Below are positions 43,837 through 53,687 of a stretch of DNA of 64,000 nt, piece by piece (the first letter of the stretch is position 1; every line of letters begins with the position of its first letter). The stretch is from the NCBI RefSeq assembly GCF_000737765.1, contig NZ_JPRI01000005.1, positions 124,001-188,000 of the forward strand, written 5' to 3'. Origin of the DNA: Chryseobacterium vrystaatense. Its GTDB lineage: Bacteria; Bacteroidota; Bacteroidia; Flavobacteriales; Weeksellaceae. Made by a program: the position numbers and the translations under genes. The notes under the pieces are model-generated. The model had not been told where the DNA came from. It saw only the letters and a program-made list of their open reading frames with translations, and ran no database searches.

Positions 43837-44853
43837 ATGTCAAATCAACCATTACAGACTTTAGGAGAATTTCTTATAGATAAACAGGAAGACTTTCAGT
43901 ATTCTACGGGTGAATTTTCTCGTCTTCTAAGTGCAATAAGATTGGCTTCGAAAGTGGTAAACAGAGAAGTAAATAAGGCCGGAATTGTGGATATAACAGG
44001 AGCTGCCGGAAACCAGAATATTCAGGGTGAAGAACAGCAGAAACTTGATGTAATTGCCAATGAAATTTTTATTACGGCTTTGTCTCAAAGAGAGGTTGTT
44101 TGCGGTATTGCTTCTGAGGAAAATGATGATTTTATTGACATTAAATGTGGAGAAAACGGTCATCTAAGCAAATATGTTGTACTGATCGATCCTTTAGACG
44201 GATCTTCGAATATTGACGTCAATGTTTCTGTAGGAACTATTTTCTCTATTTACAGAAGGGTAACAGAACCGGGAACTCCTGTTCAGTTAGAAGACTTCCT
44301 TCAAAAAGGGATTAATCAAATTGCAGCTGGATATGTAATCTATGGTTCTTCTACCATGATCGTTTACACCACTGGAAATGGCGTCAACGGATTTACTTTG
44401 GACCCTTCACTGGGAACCTATTATCTTTCCCACCCTAATATGACATTTCCTAAGATGGGAAAAATTTATTCCATCAATGAAGGAAACTACATCAAATTCC
44501 CTCAAGGTGTTAAAAACTATCTTAAGTATTGCCAGATGGAAGAAGGAGACCGTCCTTACACGTCAAGATACATTGGTTCTTTAGTAGCTGATTTTCACAG
44601 AAATATGTTGAAAGGAGGGATTTATATTTATCCTTCTTATTCCCAGTCTCCAAACGGAAAACTGAGATTATTGTACGAATGTAATCCTATGGCATTCCTT
44701 GCTGAACAGGCTGGAGGAAAAGCCACTGACGGATTCAGAAGAATTCTTGAAGTAGAACCTACAGAGCTTCACCAGAGAATTCCGTTTTTCTGCGGTAGCA
44801 TTCAGATGGTAGAAAAAGCAGAGGAATTTATGCGGATTGACAGTGTGAAATAA
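43837..44853 (+). CDS. fbp: Class 1 fructose-1,6-bisphosphatase
   Basis: 338 aa, close to the E. coli enzyme. Metal motifs are [10 protein letters not shown] (about residue 88), the [20 protein letters not shown] block (about 118-140) and the product-binding [30 protein letters not shown] near residue 285 is the family ending. It hydrolyses fructose-1,6-bisphosphate in gluconeogenesis. The TAA stop shares two bases with the ATG of menC (TAATG), so the two are translationally coupled, an unusual pairing of carbon metabolism with menaquinone synthesis. Confidence 0.95.
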   Translation: MSNQPLQTLGEFLIDKQEDFQYSTGEFSRLLSAIRLASKVVNREVNKAGIVDITGAAGNQNIQGEEQQKLDVIANEIFITALSQREVVCGIASEENDDFIDIKCGENGHLSKYVVLIDPLDGSSNIDVNVSVGTIFSIYRRVTEPGTPVQLEDFLQKGINQIAAGYVIYGSSTMIVYTTGNGVNGFTLDPSLGTYYLSHPNMTFPKMGKIYSINEGNYIKFPQGVKNYLKYCQMEEGDRPYTSRYIGSLVADFHRNMLKGGIYIYPSYSQSPNGKLRLLYECNPMAFLAEQAGGKATDGFRRILEVEPTELHQRIPFFCGSIQMVEKAEEFMRIDSVK

Positions 44854-45872
44854 TGAAAGCAGCATATTCTAGATATTTATTAGAATTTAAACGCCCGAGC
44901 GGAACGTCTCGCGGCGTTTTGCATGAAAAAGAGACTTTTATTCTCGAAGTTGAAAGCAATGGGAATAAAGGAACAGGAGAATGCGCTTTGTTCAGAGGGT
45001 TGAGTTTTGATGACAGATCGGATTATGAAGAAAAATTGCAATGGCTATGTGAAAACATACATCAGGATTATCTGTTTCTAAAAGAAGAACTGAAAGAATT
45101 TCCCTCAATATGGTTCGGATATGAACAGGCACTTCTGAATCTGAAGAATGGAGATCACCTTTATTTTCCAAGTGAGTTTACGGAAGGGAAGTCGGCTATC
45201 AGAATCAATGGATTGATTTGGATGGGAGATATCCATTACATGGAAGAACAGATTCGGGAGAAACTTGACAAAGGATTTCACTGTATCAAACTGAAAATAG
45301 GAGTCGATTGGGAATCGGAACATAAAATTCTTCAAAAACTAAGAGAAAAATTTTCAAAAGATCAACTGGAGCTTCGTGTGGATGCCAACGGTGGATTCAG
45401 CAGAAAAGAAGCAGAAACTGTTTTGCAGCAACTTGCAGATCTTCATATTCATTCTATTGAACAGCCCATAAAAGCAGGCAATTGGGAGGATATGGCATTA
45501 CTGTGTGCCGGAACTCCTACTCCTATTGCTTTAGATGAGGAATTGATCGGGATTACAGATCGTATTAAAAAGGAAAAACTCCTGGAAACCATTAAACCCC
45601 AATATATTATTCTTAAGCCAGCTTTGGTTGGTGGTTTTGCAGGTTCGGATGAGTGGATTTCTGTTGCAGAAGAAAGGCACATTGACTGGTGGATCACATC
45701 AGCACTTGAAAGCAATATAGGTCTGAATGCAATCGCACAGTATACCTTCACAAAAAACAATCCGATGCCACAGGGTTTGGGCACCGGATCTCTGTTTGTA
45801 AATAATTTTGAATCTGTTTTAGAACTGAATAATGAATTGCTCAGGTTTAAAACGGGTAAAGAGATTGATTAA
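44853..45872 (+). CDS. menC: o-Succinylbenzoate synthase (enolase superfamily)
   Basis: 339 aa. Enolase-superfamily landmarks are the KLKIGV catalytic lysine pair (about 148-152), metal ligands in RVDANGG, SIEQP and ALDEE, the second catalytic lysine in ILKPALVGG and the late SALESNIGLNAIAQ region. This order fits MenC, which dehydrates SHCHC to o-succinylbenzoate in menaquinone synthesis. A dipeptide epimerase is the main alternative, but the SxxExxIGL end segment is typical of MenC. It overlaps fbp by one base upstream and the small peptide gene by four bases (convergent) downstream. Confidence 0.85.
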   Translation: MKAAYSRYLLEFKRPSGTSRGVLHEKETFILEVESNGNKGTGECALFRGLSFDDRSDYEEKLQWLCENIHQDYLFLKEELKEFPSIWFGYEQALLNLKNGDHLYFPSEFTEGKSAIRINGLIWMGDIHYMEEQIREKLDKGFHCIKLKIGVDWESEHKILQKLREKFSKDQLELRVDANGGFSRKEAETVLQQLADLHIHSIEQPIKAGNWEDMALLCAGTPTPIALDEELIGITDRIKKEKLLETIKPQYIILKPALVGGFAGSDEWISVAEERHIDWWITSALESNIGLNAIAQYTFTKNNPMPQGLGTGSLFVNNFESVLELNNELLRFKTGKEID

Positions 45873-46030
45873 ATTTCCGGGCAGACAGGATTATTCATAT
45901 GGTCGTCATCCCAAGATCTGCAACATCTTTTTCTTGGATCCCAGCTGGTGCAGCCGATGGGGATGAGACCTCCTTTAATTGTTTTCAGCTCTGCCTTTTT
46001 TAGTTTTTTCATGTTGGTTAGATTTTTCAT
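45869..46030 (-). CDS. Small peptide with double-glycine leader (bacteriocin-like/RiPP precursor)
   Basis: 53 aa from the ATG at 46030; the frame is open further upstream but weak. The leader KNLTNMKKLKKAELKTIKGG has the LKKxELKxIxGG signature of peptides cleaved by C39-peptidase ABC exporters. The core after GG has four cysteines: GC, RCC and VC in a 32-residue sequence with a Trp-rich SWD pair and an acidic DDD stretch. No modification or export gene is adjacent. Peptides of this type are numerous in Chryseobacterium and are annotated as bacteriocin-like, from memory. It could be an antimicrobial or signalling peptide exported by a transporter elsewhere. Confidence 0.7.
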   Translation of the reverse strand: MKNLTNMKKLKKAELKTIKGGLIPIGCTSWDPRKRCCRSWDDDHMNNPVCPEI

Positions 46031-46483
46031 AATAAAGATTTTAATTTGAATTGGTGTAGTAAATATCAAATTCTTATTGTTATTATGCAAGAGTTTAACT
46101 TAATTTAACTAAATTCACGGTGTAGGGATTTGTGTTTGGTGCCGGGTGGTTTTCTTCAGTGAAGGAAATTACGAAATATGGAAAATAATTTTTTATTCCG
46201 TATATAATAGGGAAGATAATAGCGAGTCGAAAATAAGGATAAAGTAGTATTACGATCGGATAGTCTTTATTTTAAGGATTAATAATTTTCTAATTAAATC
46301 ACGTCTTTTACGAAAATTGCCTTCTTAATATAATTTAATAAGTAAGAAAACTTCTTTTTTATTCTTCTCATGATAAAATTTGTATTTCTCTGTTTAATGA
46401 AAATTTACAATCTCTATGCCAATTTAAACATTGGTTTAAAGTTTAACATATGATTCATTTCATGGTCATTTTTTAATATATTG
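46031..46483. other. AT-rich intergenic region
   Basis: 453 bp without a credible ORF between the peptide gene and the hydrolase gene, both on the minus strand. It holds the probable promoter of the peptide gene near 46040-46130 (TTAA-rich, no perfect TAnnTTTG). A small hairpin TTTAAAC-ATTG-GTTTAAA near 46424-46441 lies downstream of the hydrolase stop. No structured RNA is recognisable. Confidence 0.35.
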
Positions 46484-47614
46484 TTAAGAAATAATTGTGA
46501 AACTATTTTCGTTATCTTTTGATCTTCCGGCAATTAAATTCCTGTCAATACCATATAAGTTCTGGAAAATATCATTTTGTACCATCGAGCTGGACAGATA
46601 TCCCCAGTGATTTCCTATTTCATATTTAAAGCTGCTCAGAACATCATCTTTCACGAAAGTACAATCAATAACAGATACGATATCTTTGAATCTTTCAATG
46701 TCTCCAGGTCCGTTTTTGCCCAACCTTGGAGTCAGAATGTTTTTGGTGAATTGTGAAATTCCCAAAATCGTATCTTTTCTGTTTAAATAAATCGAAACAC
46801 GGTTGGCTAATAATGGGAGTTTATTGAATGAGTCTTCAGAATCTTCGAAAACTTTATACGTTACATCAGAATTCAGAAGGAGTACCTGATCAATAACGCG
46901 TAATATATTTTCCTTTTTAAGACTGTACAGCATACTTTGCAACACTCTGTTTCCCATAGAGTGAGCCATCAGATGTATCCTTTGATTGCAGGGAGCCAGA
47001 TCACGGTTGGAAAAAATATCTTTTAAAAACTGGGTGTAAAAATAAAACAGCCTCACTAATGATGATCCGGAATTGATGCTTGATGCTTTATCATCAAAAT
47101 AGGTCAGCGGAACAATGCTGCTTGATGCCGGCCAGCTCACGAAAAGAATGTGTTCAACAGGCGACGCCGGATTATCAATAAACAGCTTTTTAAGATCTGT
47201 AATTGCTTTTAATTCATCATCAAAATCATAGGCGTATCCATGAATGAAAATCAGTACATCGCTACGGTTTTTTGTGGAAGACATATTCTTATAGAGTTCA
47301 TAGAACATTCTTTGGGTTCCTCCCAGATTGATGGCTGTAAGTTTTGATTTCCTGATCCCTTTTTCGTTTTGGAGTACTTCAAGAACATCCTGATAACCCT
47401 GTTTTTCAGGTTCAGAAAATAAAGTATAGTTTAGAATATTGCGGTTGCTGTATTCTTTTTTCTTTTTCGCCGCTGCCGTTGGTTCTTTATAAGTGTCAAA
47501 ATCACATTTTGCGATTCTGAAATTGGGAATAGAGTATTCATCATTAGAAAATGAATCTTCTTTTTCGCCTTTATGTCGGACGATCTTACGATTGCTTAGG
47601 ATATAAACAGCCAT
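46484..47614 (-). CDS. Alpha/beta hydrolase (DUF900-like)
   Basis: 376 aa, no signal peptide. The hydrolase core has LIFIHGYAYDFDDEL (oxyanion loop, about residue 123), VSWPASSSIVPL (about 159) and the nucleophile elbow LMAHSMGNRVLQ (Ser near residue 217). Later VIDCTFVKDDVLSSF and GNHWGYLSS could supply the catalytic Asp and His. The G-x-S-x-G is A-H-S-M-G, as in DUF900 hydrolases. The N-terminal ~110 residues are charged and poorly conserved. The substrate is unknown; a lipase or peptide hydrolase are equally possible. Confidence 0.75.
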   Translation of the reverse strand: MAVYILSNRKIVRHKGEKEDSFSNDEYSIPNFRIAKCDFDTYKEPTAAAKKKKEYSNRNILNYTLFSEPEKQGYQDVLEVLQNEKGIRKSKLTAINLGGTQRMFYELYKNMSSTKNRSDVLIFIHGYAYDFDDELKAITDLKKLFIDNPASPVEHILFVSWPASSSIVPLTYFDDKASSINSGSSLVRLFYFYTQFLKDIFSNRDLAPCNQRIHLMAHSMGNRVLQSMLYSLKKENILRVIDQVLLLNSDVTYKVFEDSEDSFNKLPLLANRVSIYLNRKDTILGISQFTKNILTPRLGKNGPGDIERFKDIVSVIDCTFVKDDVLSSFKYEIGNHWGYLSSSMVQNDIFQNLYGIDRNLIAGRSKDNENSFTIIS

Positions 47615-47726
47615 AGTCAGTAATTTTTAGAAACGGTTTGTTAGTTTTCTCTAAATTAATAAAAAATATTGAATTATCATCAGTTTAGCTTTTAAATTAT
47701 CATTTCCGTAAGCCCTAAATTTTCCG

Positions 47727-47734
47727 TAACTTTG
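47727..47734 (+). promoter_or_regulatory. -7 element of glnS
   Basis: TAACTTTG fits TAnnTTTG and lies 38 bp before the ATG at 47773. It supports the ATG over the TTG at 47746 as start. Confidence 0.45.
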
Positions 47735-47772
47735 TAAAACTTTTTTTGCATACAATAAAAGCTAATTTAATA

Positions 47773-49446
47773 ATGGAAGAAGAAAAAAAATCACTCAATT
47801 TTATTGAGCAAATTATTGAAGATGATATCGCAAACGGTCTGAGAAAAGATCAGATTCGTTTTCGTTTTCCCCCTGAACCCAATGGATACCTGCATATTGG
47901 TCATACGAAAGCTATCTGCATCAACTTTGGTCTGGGTGAAAAATACAACGCTCCCGTAAACCTTCGTTTCGATGATACAAATCCTGAAAAAGAAGAACAG
48001 GAATTCGTAGATTCTATTAAAAAAGACGTTGAATGGCTAGGTTTCAAATGGGATAAAGAGCTGTATGCATCCGACTACTTCCAGCAGCTTTACGAATGGG
48101 CTGTACAGATGATTAAAGAAGGAAAAGCTTATGTAGATGAGCAGCCGTCTGAAGTGATCACAGAACAGAGAAAGAATCCTGCAGAACCGGGAATAGAGTC
48201 GCCGTTCAGAAACCGTCCGGTAGAAGAATCTCTTGATCTTTTCGAAAGAATGAAAAACGGAGAATTTGAAGAAGGGACTATGTCTCTTCGTGCACAGATC
48301 GATATGGTTTCTCCAAATATGAACTTACGCGATCCTGTCATGTACAGAATCCTGAAGAGACCACACCACAGAACAGGTACAGCATGGAAAATTTATCCGA
48401 TGTACGACTGGGCCCATGGAGAATCTGATTATCTGGAACAGGTGTCACATTCATTATGTTCATTGGAATTTGAAAATCACAGACCTCTTTACAACTGGTA
48501 TCTGGAGCAGGTATACGACGAATCAAAAGTGGCGCCTAAGCAAAGAGAATTTGCAAGGATGAACGTTTCTTATATGATCACTTCCAAAAGAAAACTACAA
48601 AGGCTTGTTGCTGAAAATGCAGTGACGGGTTGGGATGATCCAAGAATGCCTACGATCTCAGGAATGAGAAGAAAAGGTTTCACTCCGGCATCGATTAAGA
48701 ATTTCATTGAAAAAGTAGGAGTTGCCAAAAGAGAAAACCTGATCGAGATTCAATTGCTTGATTTCTGTGTACGTGAAGATCTGAATAAAGTGGCGAAGCG
48801 TGTCATGGCAGTCGTAGATCCGGTGAAACTGGTCATTGAAAATTATCCTGAAGGTAAGGAAGAATGGCTTGAAACTGAAAATAATCCTGAACAGGAAAAT
48901 GCAGGGACAAGAGAAGTTCCTTTCTCAAGAGAATTATATATCGAAAGAGAAGACTTTAAAGAAGAAGCCAATAATAAATTCTTCAGACTTAAATTAGGCG
49001 GAGAAGTTCGTTTAAAATCTGCTTATATTATCAAAGCAGAGAGAGTAGAGAAGGATGAAAATGGAGAAATTACCACGATTTATGCTACTTACGATGAAAA
49101 AAGTAAGTCCGGAAGCGGAACAGAGGAAAGCTTAAGAAAAGTAAAAGGTACACTTCACTGGGTATCTGCTACTCATGCAATCCCGGTAGATGTAAGAATC
49201 TATGATAAACTTTTTACTGTTGAGCAGCCTGATGCAGAGAAGGATGTGGACTTCCTGAACTTCATCAATCCTGAGTCGGTAACGACTATTAAGGGGTTTG
49301 CTGAACCAAGCTTAAAGGACGTGGCTGTAGGAGAGCCCCTTCAGTTCCAAAGAATTGGATATTTTACAAAAGATCAGGATTCTACGGATTCTAATCTTGT
49401 ATTTAACCGTACAGTAACATTGAAAGATTCTTTCAAACCGGAATAA
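47773..49446 (+). CDS. glnS: Glutaminyl-tRNA synthetase
   Basis: 557 aa from the ATG at 47773 (E. coli GlnRS is 554). The class I HIGH motif is in PEPNGYLHIGHTKAICINFG, the KMSKS-equivalent in YMITSKRKLQRLV, and the GlnRS-specific YDWAHGESDYLEQVSHSLCS is present. The C-terminal beta-barrel anticodon domains (about 340-557) begin after the catalytic core and include FSRELYIEREDF. It charges tRNA-Gln with glutamine, so the organism uses the direct rather than the amidotransferase route. A strong bidirectional terminator follows. Confidence 0.96.
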   Translation: MEEEKKSLNFIEQIIEDDIANGLRKDQIRFRFPPEPNGYLHIGHTKAICINFGLGEKYNAPVNLRFDDTNPEKEEQEFVDSIKKDVEWLGFKWDKELYASDYFQQLYEWAVQMIKEGKAYVDEQPSEVITEQRKNPAEPGIESPFRNRPVEESLDLFERMKNGEFEEGTMSLRAQIDMVSPNMNLRDPVMYRILKRPHHRTGTAWKIYPMYDWAHGESDYLEQVSHSLCSLEFENHRPLYNWYLEQVYDESKVAPKQREFARMNVSYMITSKRKLQRLVAENAVTGWDDPRMPTISGMRRKGFTPASIKNFIEKVGVAKRENLIEIQLLDFCVREDLNKVAKRVMAVVDPVKLVIENYPEGKEEWLETENNPEQENAGTREVPFSRELYIEREDFKEEANNKFFRLKLGGEVRLKSAYIIKAERVEKDENGEITTIYATYDEKSKSGSGTEESLRKVKGTLHWVSATHAIPVDVRIYDKLFTVEQPDAEKDVDFLNFINPESVTTIKGFAEPSLKDVAVGEPLQFQRIGYFTKDQDSTDSNLVFNRTVTLKDSFKPE

Positions 49447-49466
49447 ATCTAAAAAATAATCAATAT

Positions 49467-49500
49467 AAAAAGCAGGACTTTCGATAGATCCTGCTTTTTT
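49467..49500. terminator. Bidirectional terminator after glnS
   Basis: AAAAAGCAGGA at 49467-49477 pairs with TCCTGCTTTTT at 49489-49499, an 11-bp perfect stem with T-run on each strand. Confidence 0.85.
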
Positions 49501-49554
49501 GTTTTAGTCTAAACCATTATAATTCTATATTGATTTACAAATAAAATTCATCTG

Positions 49555-50451
49555 TTATTTCAAAAAATCTTTATCCTGATAAGCCGGATTTGGGTACTTA
49601 TAAAACCCTTCACCGGTAAGAACTCCCATTTTTCCTCTGTCAAGATAATCTTCTTTCAGCTTTTGAACAGCTTTCAGTTTCAGAGGATCCTGAGTTTCTT
49701 CAGCCTGCATTTTATTGATATTGTATGCTGTTGTAATTCCTACTACATCAAGGATACCGAATGGTCCTGCCGGCGCTCCGGTTGCTACCATCCATGTTTT
49801 ATCTATGGTTTCGATATCTGCTACTTCGTTGATCCAGAGATTGACTGCAGCGTCAAGTAACGGTACCAGTAAAGAATTAACAATGTAACCTGGCTGTTCT
49901 TTGTAGATAGGCAGCGCAACCATTCCAATAGCTTTTGCGAAATGGAGAACAGAATCGAATACTTCGGGTGAAGTTCCGGGATGTTTCATAACTTCTCCGG
50001 TATTATGCTTCCAGATTTCATTGGCAAAATGGAGTGCTACGAATTTTTCCGGTCTTCCTGTAACCTCTGCGAACTGACTTGGAAGCAGAGTGGAAGAATT
50101 GGTGGCAAAAACTGTTTTTTCAGGTGCTGCTTTAGCCAACTTTTCGTAAAACTCAATTTTGATTTCCGGATCTTCCGGAACAGCTTCAATCAAAAGATCT
50201 GCATCTTTTACTGCATCCTCAAGATTTGAGGAATAACTTAAGTTTTTATGCGTTTCATCAATCTGTTGTTGTGTGGCTTTAAGGTCTTCTTTGAAAGAGT
50301 CACTCAGCCCCGTGAACTTACTTTTTGCTTTTTCTAAAACTTCATCACTGATATCATAAACAGTAACATGAAATCCGTGGAATGCAGCCTGAAAAGCAAT
50401 CTGGTATCCCAGTACGCCACTGCCGGCTACAGTTATATTTTTAAAATTCAT
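49555..50451 (-). CDS. 3-hydroxyacyl-CoA dehydrogenase
   Basis: 298 aa, single-domain size of the Hbd/PaaH type. The Rossmann motif is ITVAGSGVLGYQIAFQA (residues 6-22). The catalytic serine region is FATNSSTLLPSQFA and the catalytic His is in ALHFANEIWKH, where most relatives have HFFNP. The C-terminal dimer domain (about 190-298) contains GAPAGPFGILDVVG. It oxidises 3-hydroxyacyl-CoA to 3-ketoacyl-CoA with NAD+. It lies directly downstream of the oleate hydratase gene on the same strand, but a terminator hairpin separates them. Confidence 0.88.
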   Translation of the reverse strand: MNFKNITVAGSGVLGYQIAFQAAFHGFHVTVYDISDEVLEKAKSKFTGLSDSFKEDLKATQQQIDETHKNLSYSSNLEDAVKDADLLIEAVPEDPEIKIEFYEKLAKAAPEKTVFATNSSTLLPSQFAEVTGRPEKFVALHFANEIWKHNTGEVMKHPGTSPEVFDSVLHFAKAIGMVALPIYKEQPGYIVNSLLVPLLDAAVNLWINEVADIETIDKTWMVATGAPAGPFGILDVVGITTAYNINKMQAEETQDPLKLKAVQKLKEDYLDRGKMGVLTGEGFYKYPNPAYQDKDFLK

Positions 50452-50477
50452 GAGATTTATTTTTTGGGTTATAAAGA

Positions 50478-50508
50478 AAAACCGGACCGATATAATCTGC
50501 CCGGTTTT
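50478..50508 (-). terminator. Terminator between oleate hydratase and dehydrogenase genes
   Basis: AAAACCGG at 50478-50485 pairs with CCGGTTTT at 50501-50508 around a 15-base loop. The minus strand continues with TTTCTTT. Confidence 0.65.
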
Positions 50509-50520
50509 GATGATTAAATG

Positions 50521-52461
50521 TTATCCTTTTATTCCTTTGATCCAATCCTGGAATCTCCCAACCTGCTCCGTAAGGAAAGATTCGTGTTCTTCTTTTTCCT
50601 CAGGGCGGTCTACTAAAATATGTTCAAAGTAGCTTCCTTTCAGTACTTTTCTTAAAATACCTTCGCCTAAGAACGGTTTATAGTCGTTCAGAGCTTGCGT
50701 TGCTTTTAATAAATGTCGGATGTCATACTGCAGCGGGTTAATATCGGGAACCTGTTTATTCAGATTAAGAAGACTATATACTGCAATTCTTGCTGTTCTT
50801 ACGGAACTTTCCATGGTAAATACCACATCATTATTCGTTTCTACAAACTGTCCTACCAACCCTAAATTCTTACAGCCTTCAGGAACTACTCTTGGACGGT
50901 CACCCTGAGCTCTAGGCATGAACATAGAAGTAATGTATGGCATAAATGAAATGCGGACAATTGTATTCTCTATCACATTATCCAGTTGATCAATGATTCC
51001 TAAATGGTATGAAAGTTCTGCAAGGATTTCGTTTCCGGTACACTCAGGCATTGTTTTTTTGATGTAGTTTCCTTCTTTGTCCATCAGAAGGGAATATACC
51101 CATACAACAAGGATATCATCCGGCTGGGTAGGGAAGTGCGGCTGTCTGTTGCAGGTGAAACTCATTACCCAGTTAGAGTCTGTAATGGTAATGATACCGC
51201 CGGTAGCTGTTCTTCCGGAATATGGGTCATTAACGCATAATTCTTTTAATTTTTCAGTAAAAGCAGAAGGTCGGCACGTCAGTGTAGCAGATTCCCAAGA
51301 AGATTTTTTTATGTTGCTGCAGAATTTTTCTGGTTTTCCGAAGACTTCTGATTTAGCCGCCAGATTTTTCCAAAGCATCCATCCGGCACCTTGTCCTGCG
51401 CTGCTGTTGTCGATAGTAATTTCAGGAGCATTATTATTATCACCATAGAATGTGCTTTCCGTCATAGATCCTGTCGTTACAATCACGTAATCTTCTTTTC
51501 CGATAGGGATTTTAACTTCCTTACCATCCTGTTCCGTGATAATACCTTCTACCGTTTTTCCTTCGGTATTGATATGAATATCTAAGTCTTTTACCAAAGT
51601 ATTGAACTCTATCTGGACTCCTTTTTCAACAAGGAAATTTTTCAGAGGTGTAACATAGGTATCGTATTGGTTGTATTTCGGGAATACCAGACAGGAGAAG
51701 TCTTTCATTCCGTCGATAGCGTGAAGGAATCTGTGCATATACAGTTTCAGTTCCAGTAAACTGTGCCAGTTTTCAAAGGCAAACATAGTACGCCAGAAGA
51801 ACCAGAAGTTACTTTTAAGGAAAGATTCTGCAAAATAATCTTCAATTGTAAGATCGTCAAGCTCCTCTTTTTTCTTTAATAAAAGTTTAACGATAGCCAG
51901 CTGATCTTTTTTATCAAGTCCGAATTTGCTGAAATCCTGGATCTGTCCCTGATTATTAATCAGTCTTGCTTTAGAATAGTTGGGATCATTGTCATTGATC
52001 AGACGGTATTCATCAAGTACACTGTAAGGAGCAGGTAATTCGAGGGCTGGAATATCCTGGAACATATCCCATAGGTTTTCATAAGTCATATCCATTTCTC
52101 TTCCTCCACGGATGATGTACCCGTCTTTTGCATTTCCCGCACCATCGAGTGAGCCTCCTTCTACATCAAGCTGATCAAGGAAAATAATATTTTTTCCAGG
52201 AACATGTCCGTCGCGGATGAAATAGTATGCTGCAGACATTCCTGCAATACCACTTCCTACAATATAGATTTTACTGTTTTCGTAAGATTTGAAAGGAATT
52301 CCTTTATTACGTTGGTAATTTCCGATTTGGTCCGAAAAAGGCATAGTCTTTTCAGGCGTGTTAATCTGAACTTCTTTGCTGGAATCCGGTTCATGGTTTA
52401 CTTTTCCGAATTGTTCTGAAGCATTTAAAATTTTGTCGAATTTTGAATTGATCGTACTCAT
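50521..52461 (-). CDS. ohyA: Oleate hydratase
   Basis: A 646-aa FAD-dependent fatty-acid hydratase. The FAD dinucleotide motif is [19 protein letters not shown] (about residue 63), the conserved [17 protein letters not shown] (about 118) covers the flavin-activating Glu, and [20 protein letters not shown] is near 246. The late region [16 protein letters not shown] and [19 protein letters not shown] completes the family. It adds water to the double bond of oleate and related unsaturated fatty acids, giving 10-hydroxystearate, often as detoxification. An AraC regulator gene lies 88 bp upstream on the same strand. Confidence 0.95.
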   Translation of the reverse strand: MSTINSKFDKILNASEQFGKVNHEPDSSKEVQINTPEKTMPFSDQIGNYQRNKGIPFKSYENSKIYIVGSGIAGMSAAYYFIRDGHVPGKNIIFLDQLDVEGGSLDGAGNAKDGYIIRGGREMDMTYENLWDMFQDIPALELPAPYSVLDEYRLINDNDPNYSKARLINNQGQIQDFSKFGLDKKDQLAIVKLLLKKKEELDDLTIEDYFAESFLKSNFWFFWRTMFAFENWHSLLELKLYMHRFLHAIDGMKDFSCLVFPKYNQYDTYVTPLKNFLVEKGVQIEFNTLVKDLDIHINTEGKTVEGIITEQDGKEVKIPIGKEDYVIVTTGSMTESTFYGDNNNAPEITIDNSSAGQGAGWMLWKNLAAKSEVFGKPEKFCSNIKKSSWESATLTCRPSAFTEKLKELCVNDPYSGRTATGGIITITDSNWVMSFTCNRQPHFPTQPDDILVVWVYSLLMDKEGNYIKKTMPECTGNEILAELSYHLGIIDQLDNVIENTIVRISFMPYITSMFMPRAQGDRPRVVPEGCKNLGLVGQFVETNNDVVFTMESSVRTARIAVYSLLNLNKQVPDINPLQYDIRHLLKATQALNDYKPFLGEGILRKVLKGSYFEHILVDRPEEKEEHESFLTEQVGRFQDWIKGIKG

Positions 52462-52549
52462 TTTGTATTGTTTTAATTAACAGTATAAAGGTACCTCGAT
52501 TCAGGACGCAGGATATATCCCTAATGTCAGAATTGTTATCCCCAAATTC

Positions 52550-53428
52550 TTATGACTGGATATTTTCCCTGTTTCTGTATTCGGAAGGGGAGAGGGAAGT
52601 ATGTTTTTTGAAAAAACGGCCAAAAGCTGATGCGGAATTAAACTGCAGTTCAAAAGCGATTTCGGAAATGGTAATATCAGGATTACCGAGCATCACATAG
52701 GCTTCTTTCAGCAGCGTATCATCGATCACCTGATGAGGTGTTTTCCCGCTTGCTTTTTTGATGACTTCGATAAGGTATTTACTGGAGACGCAAAGCTGAT
52801 CGGCATAAAACTGCACAGTTCTGTGCTGTCTGATGTTTTCACGGATCATAGCGGTGAATTTTAAAAAGATATCCTTTTTGCCATCCTCTTTTTCACTATT
52901 CAGATCCGTTTTCTTTTCCATGATATCGGCAGTTTCCAAAAGAAGATTAAAAATAATGGTGCGTACAATCTCTTCTGTAAATTTCCCCTGCTTCTTCGAT
53001 TTCTTTTTGAGGTAATCCAATAAACTCTGAAGTAATTCGGAATTTTTTTCATTGGTTTTTACAATACTGTAGGAACCTTTAGAGAAAAGATTCATCTTCT
53101 CAATAATAAAAGGATTTGAAATATTTTTGATCAGAAAATTTTTGTCGAAAAAGAGCAGTTTCATTTTAAAGTCGTGGCTGGTCTTCAAAAATTTCACAAT
53201 GGTAGATGGTGCGGCAACAAGAAAGGAATGGGCATCAACATGATATATTTCGTTATCAATTTCGAGGCTTATTTCTCCGGCTGTACAGATGCATAAAGCA
53301 TAATAGTCCATTCTGAATGGTGCATCGGGAAAATCAAAAATAGGATTTCCAGAAGAGATGTAATAAGACTGCCGGCAGTCAATACTATAAAACGATAGCG
53401 TATCATGTAAATTTTCGTAGGTTATCAT
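52550..53428 (-). CDS. AraC-family transcriptional regulator near ohyA
   Basis: 292 aa. The N-terminal cupin-like sensing half (about 15-115) includes FRMDYYALCICTAGEISLEI. The C-terminal double HTH has TVQFYADQLCVSSKYLIEVI and ISEIAFELQFNSASAFGRFF, ending TSLSPSEYRN. It lies 88 bp upstream of the oleate hydratase gene and is co-directional, so it may control fatty-acid hydration, or the divergent MFS gene. The inducer is unknown. Confidence 0.88.
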   Translation of the reverse strand: MITYENLHDTLSFYSIDCRQSYYISSGNPIFDFPDAPFRMDYYALCICTAGEISLEIDNEIYHVDAHSFLVAAPSTIVKFLKTSHDFKMKLLFFDKNFLIKNISNPFIIEKMNLFSKGSYSIVKTNEKNSELLQSLLDYLKKKSKKQGKFTEEIVRTIIFNLLLETADIMEKKTDLNSEKEDGKKDIFLKFTAMIRENIRQHRTVQFYADQLCVSSKYLIEVIKKASGKTPHQVIDDTLLKEAYVMLGNPDITISEIAFELQFNSASAFGRFFKKHTSLSPSEYRNRENIQS

Positions 53429-53644
53429 TTGAGTGTATTGATTCGGTTAAATTTTGACTATTTATACAATGGCTTAGGGGTGAAAAGTACCGTTGTTACT
53501 GCAATTTACGAAAATTATAAACGGTTACTCAATTGTTGTTTGTTAAATATTAATTGAATTCGCCTTAACCTAGTATATTTTTATTTCTATTAATGTTATT
53601 GATAAAAAAAGTCCCTTTTGAAGGGTGTTTTTAAGCAATTTAGC

Positions 53645-53652
53645 TAAATTTG
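53645..53652 (+). promoter_or_regulatory. -7 element of the MFS gene
   Basis: TAAATTTG fits TAnnTTTG. It lies downstream of the first possible GTG (53625) and 35 bp before the GTG at 53688, so it supports the latter as start. Confidence 0.5.
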
Positions 53653-53687
53653 TAAACTACCGGATTTTCTCCCCAAAAAATAATATT

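Noticed and set aside
46424..46441. Terminator after the DUF900-like hydrolase gene
   Set aside because: The hairpin TTTAAAC-ATTG-GTTTAAA is AT-only apart from one pair and lacks a T-tract.
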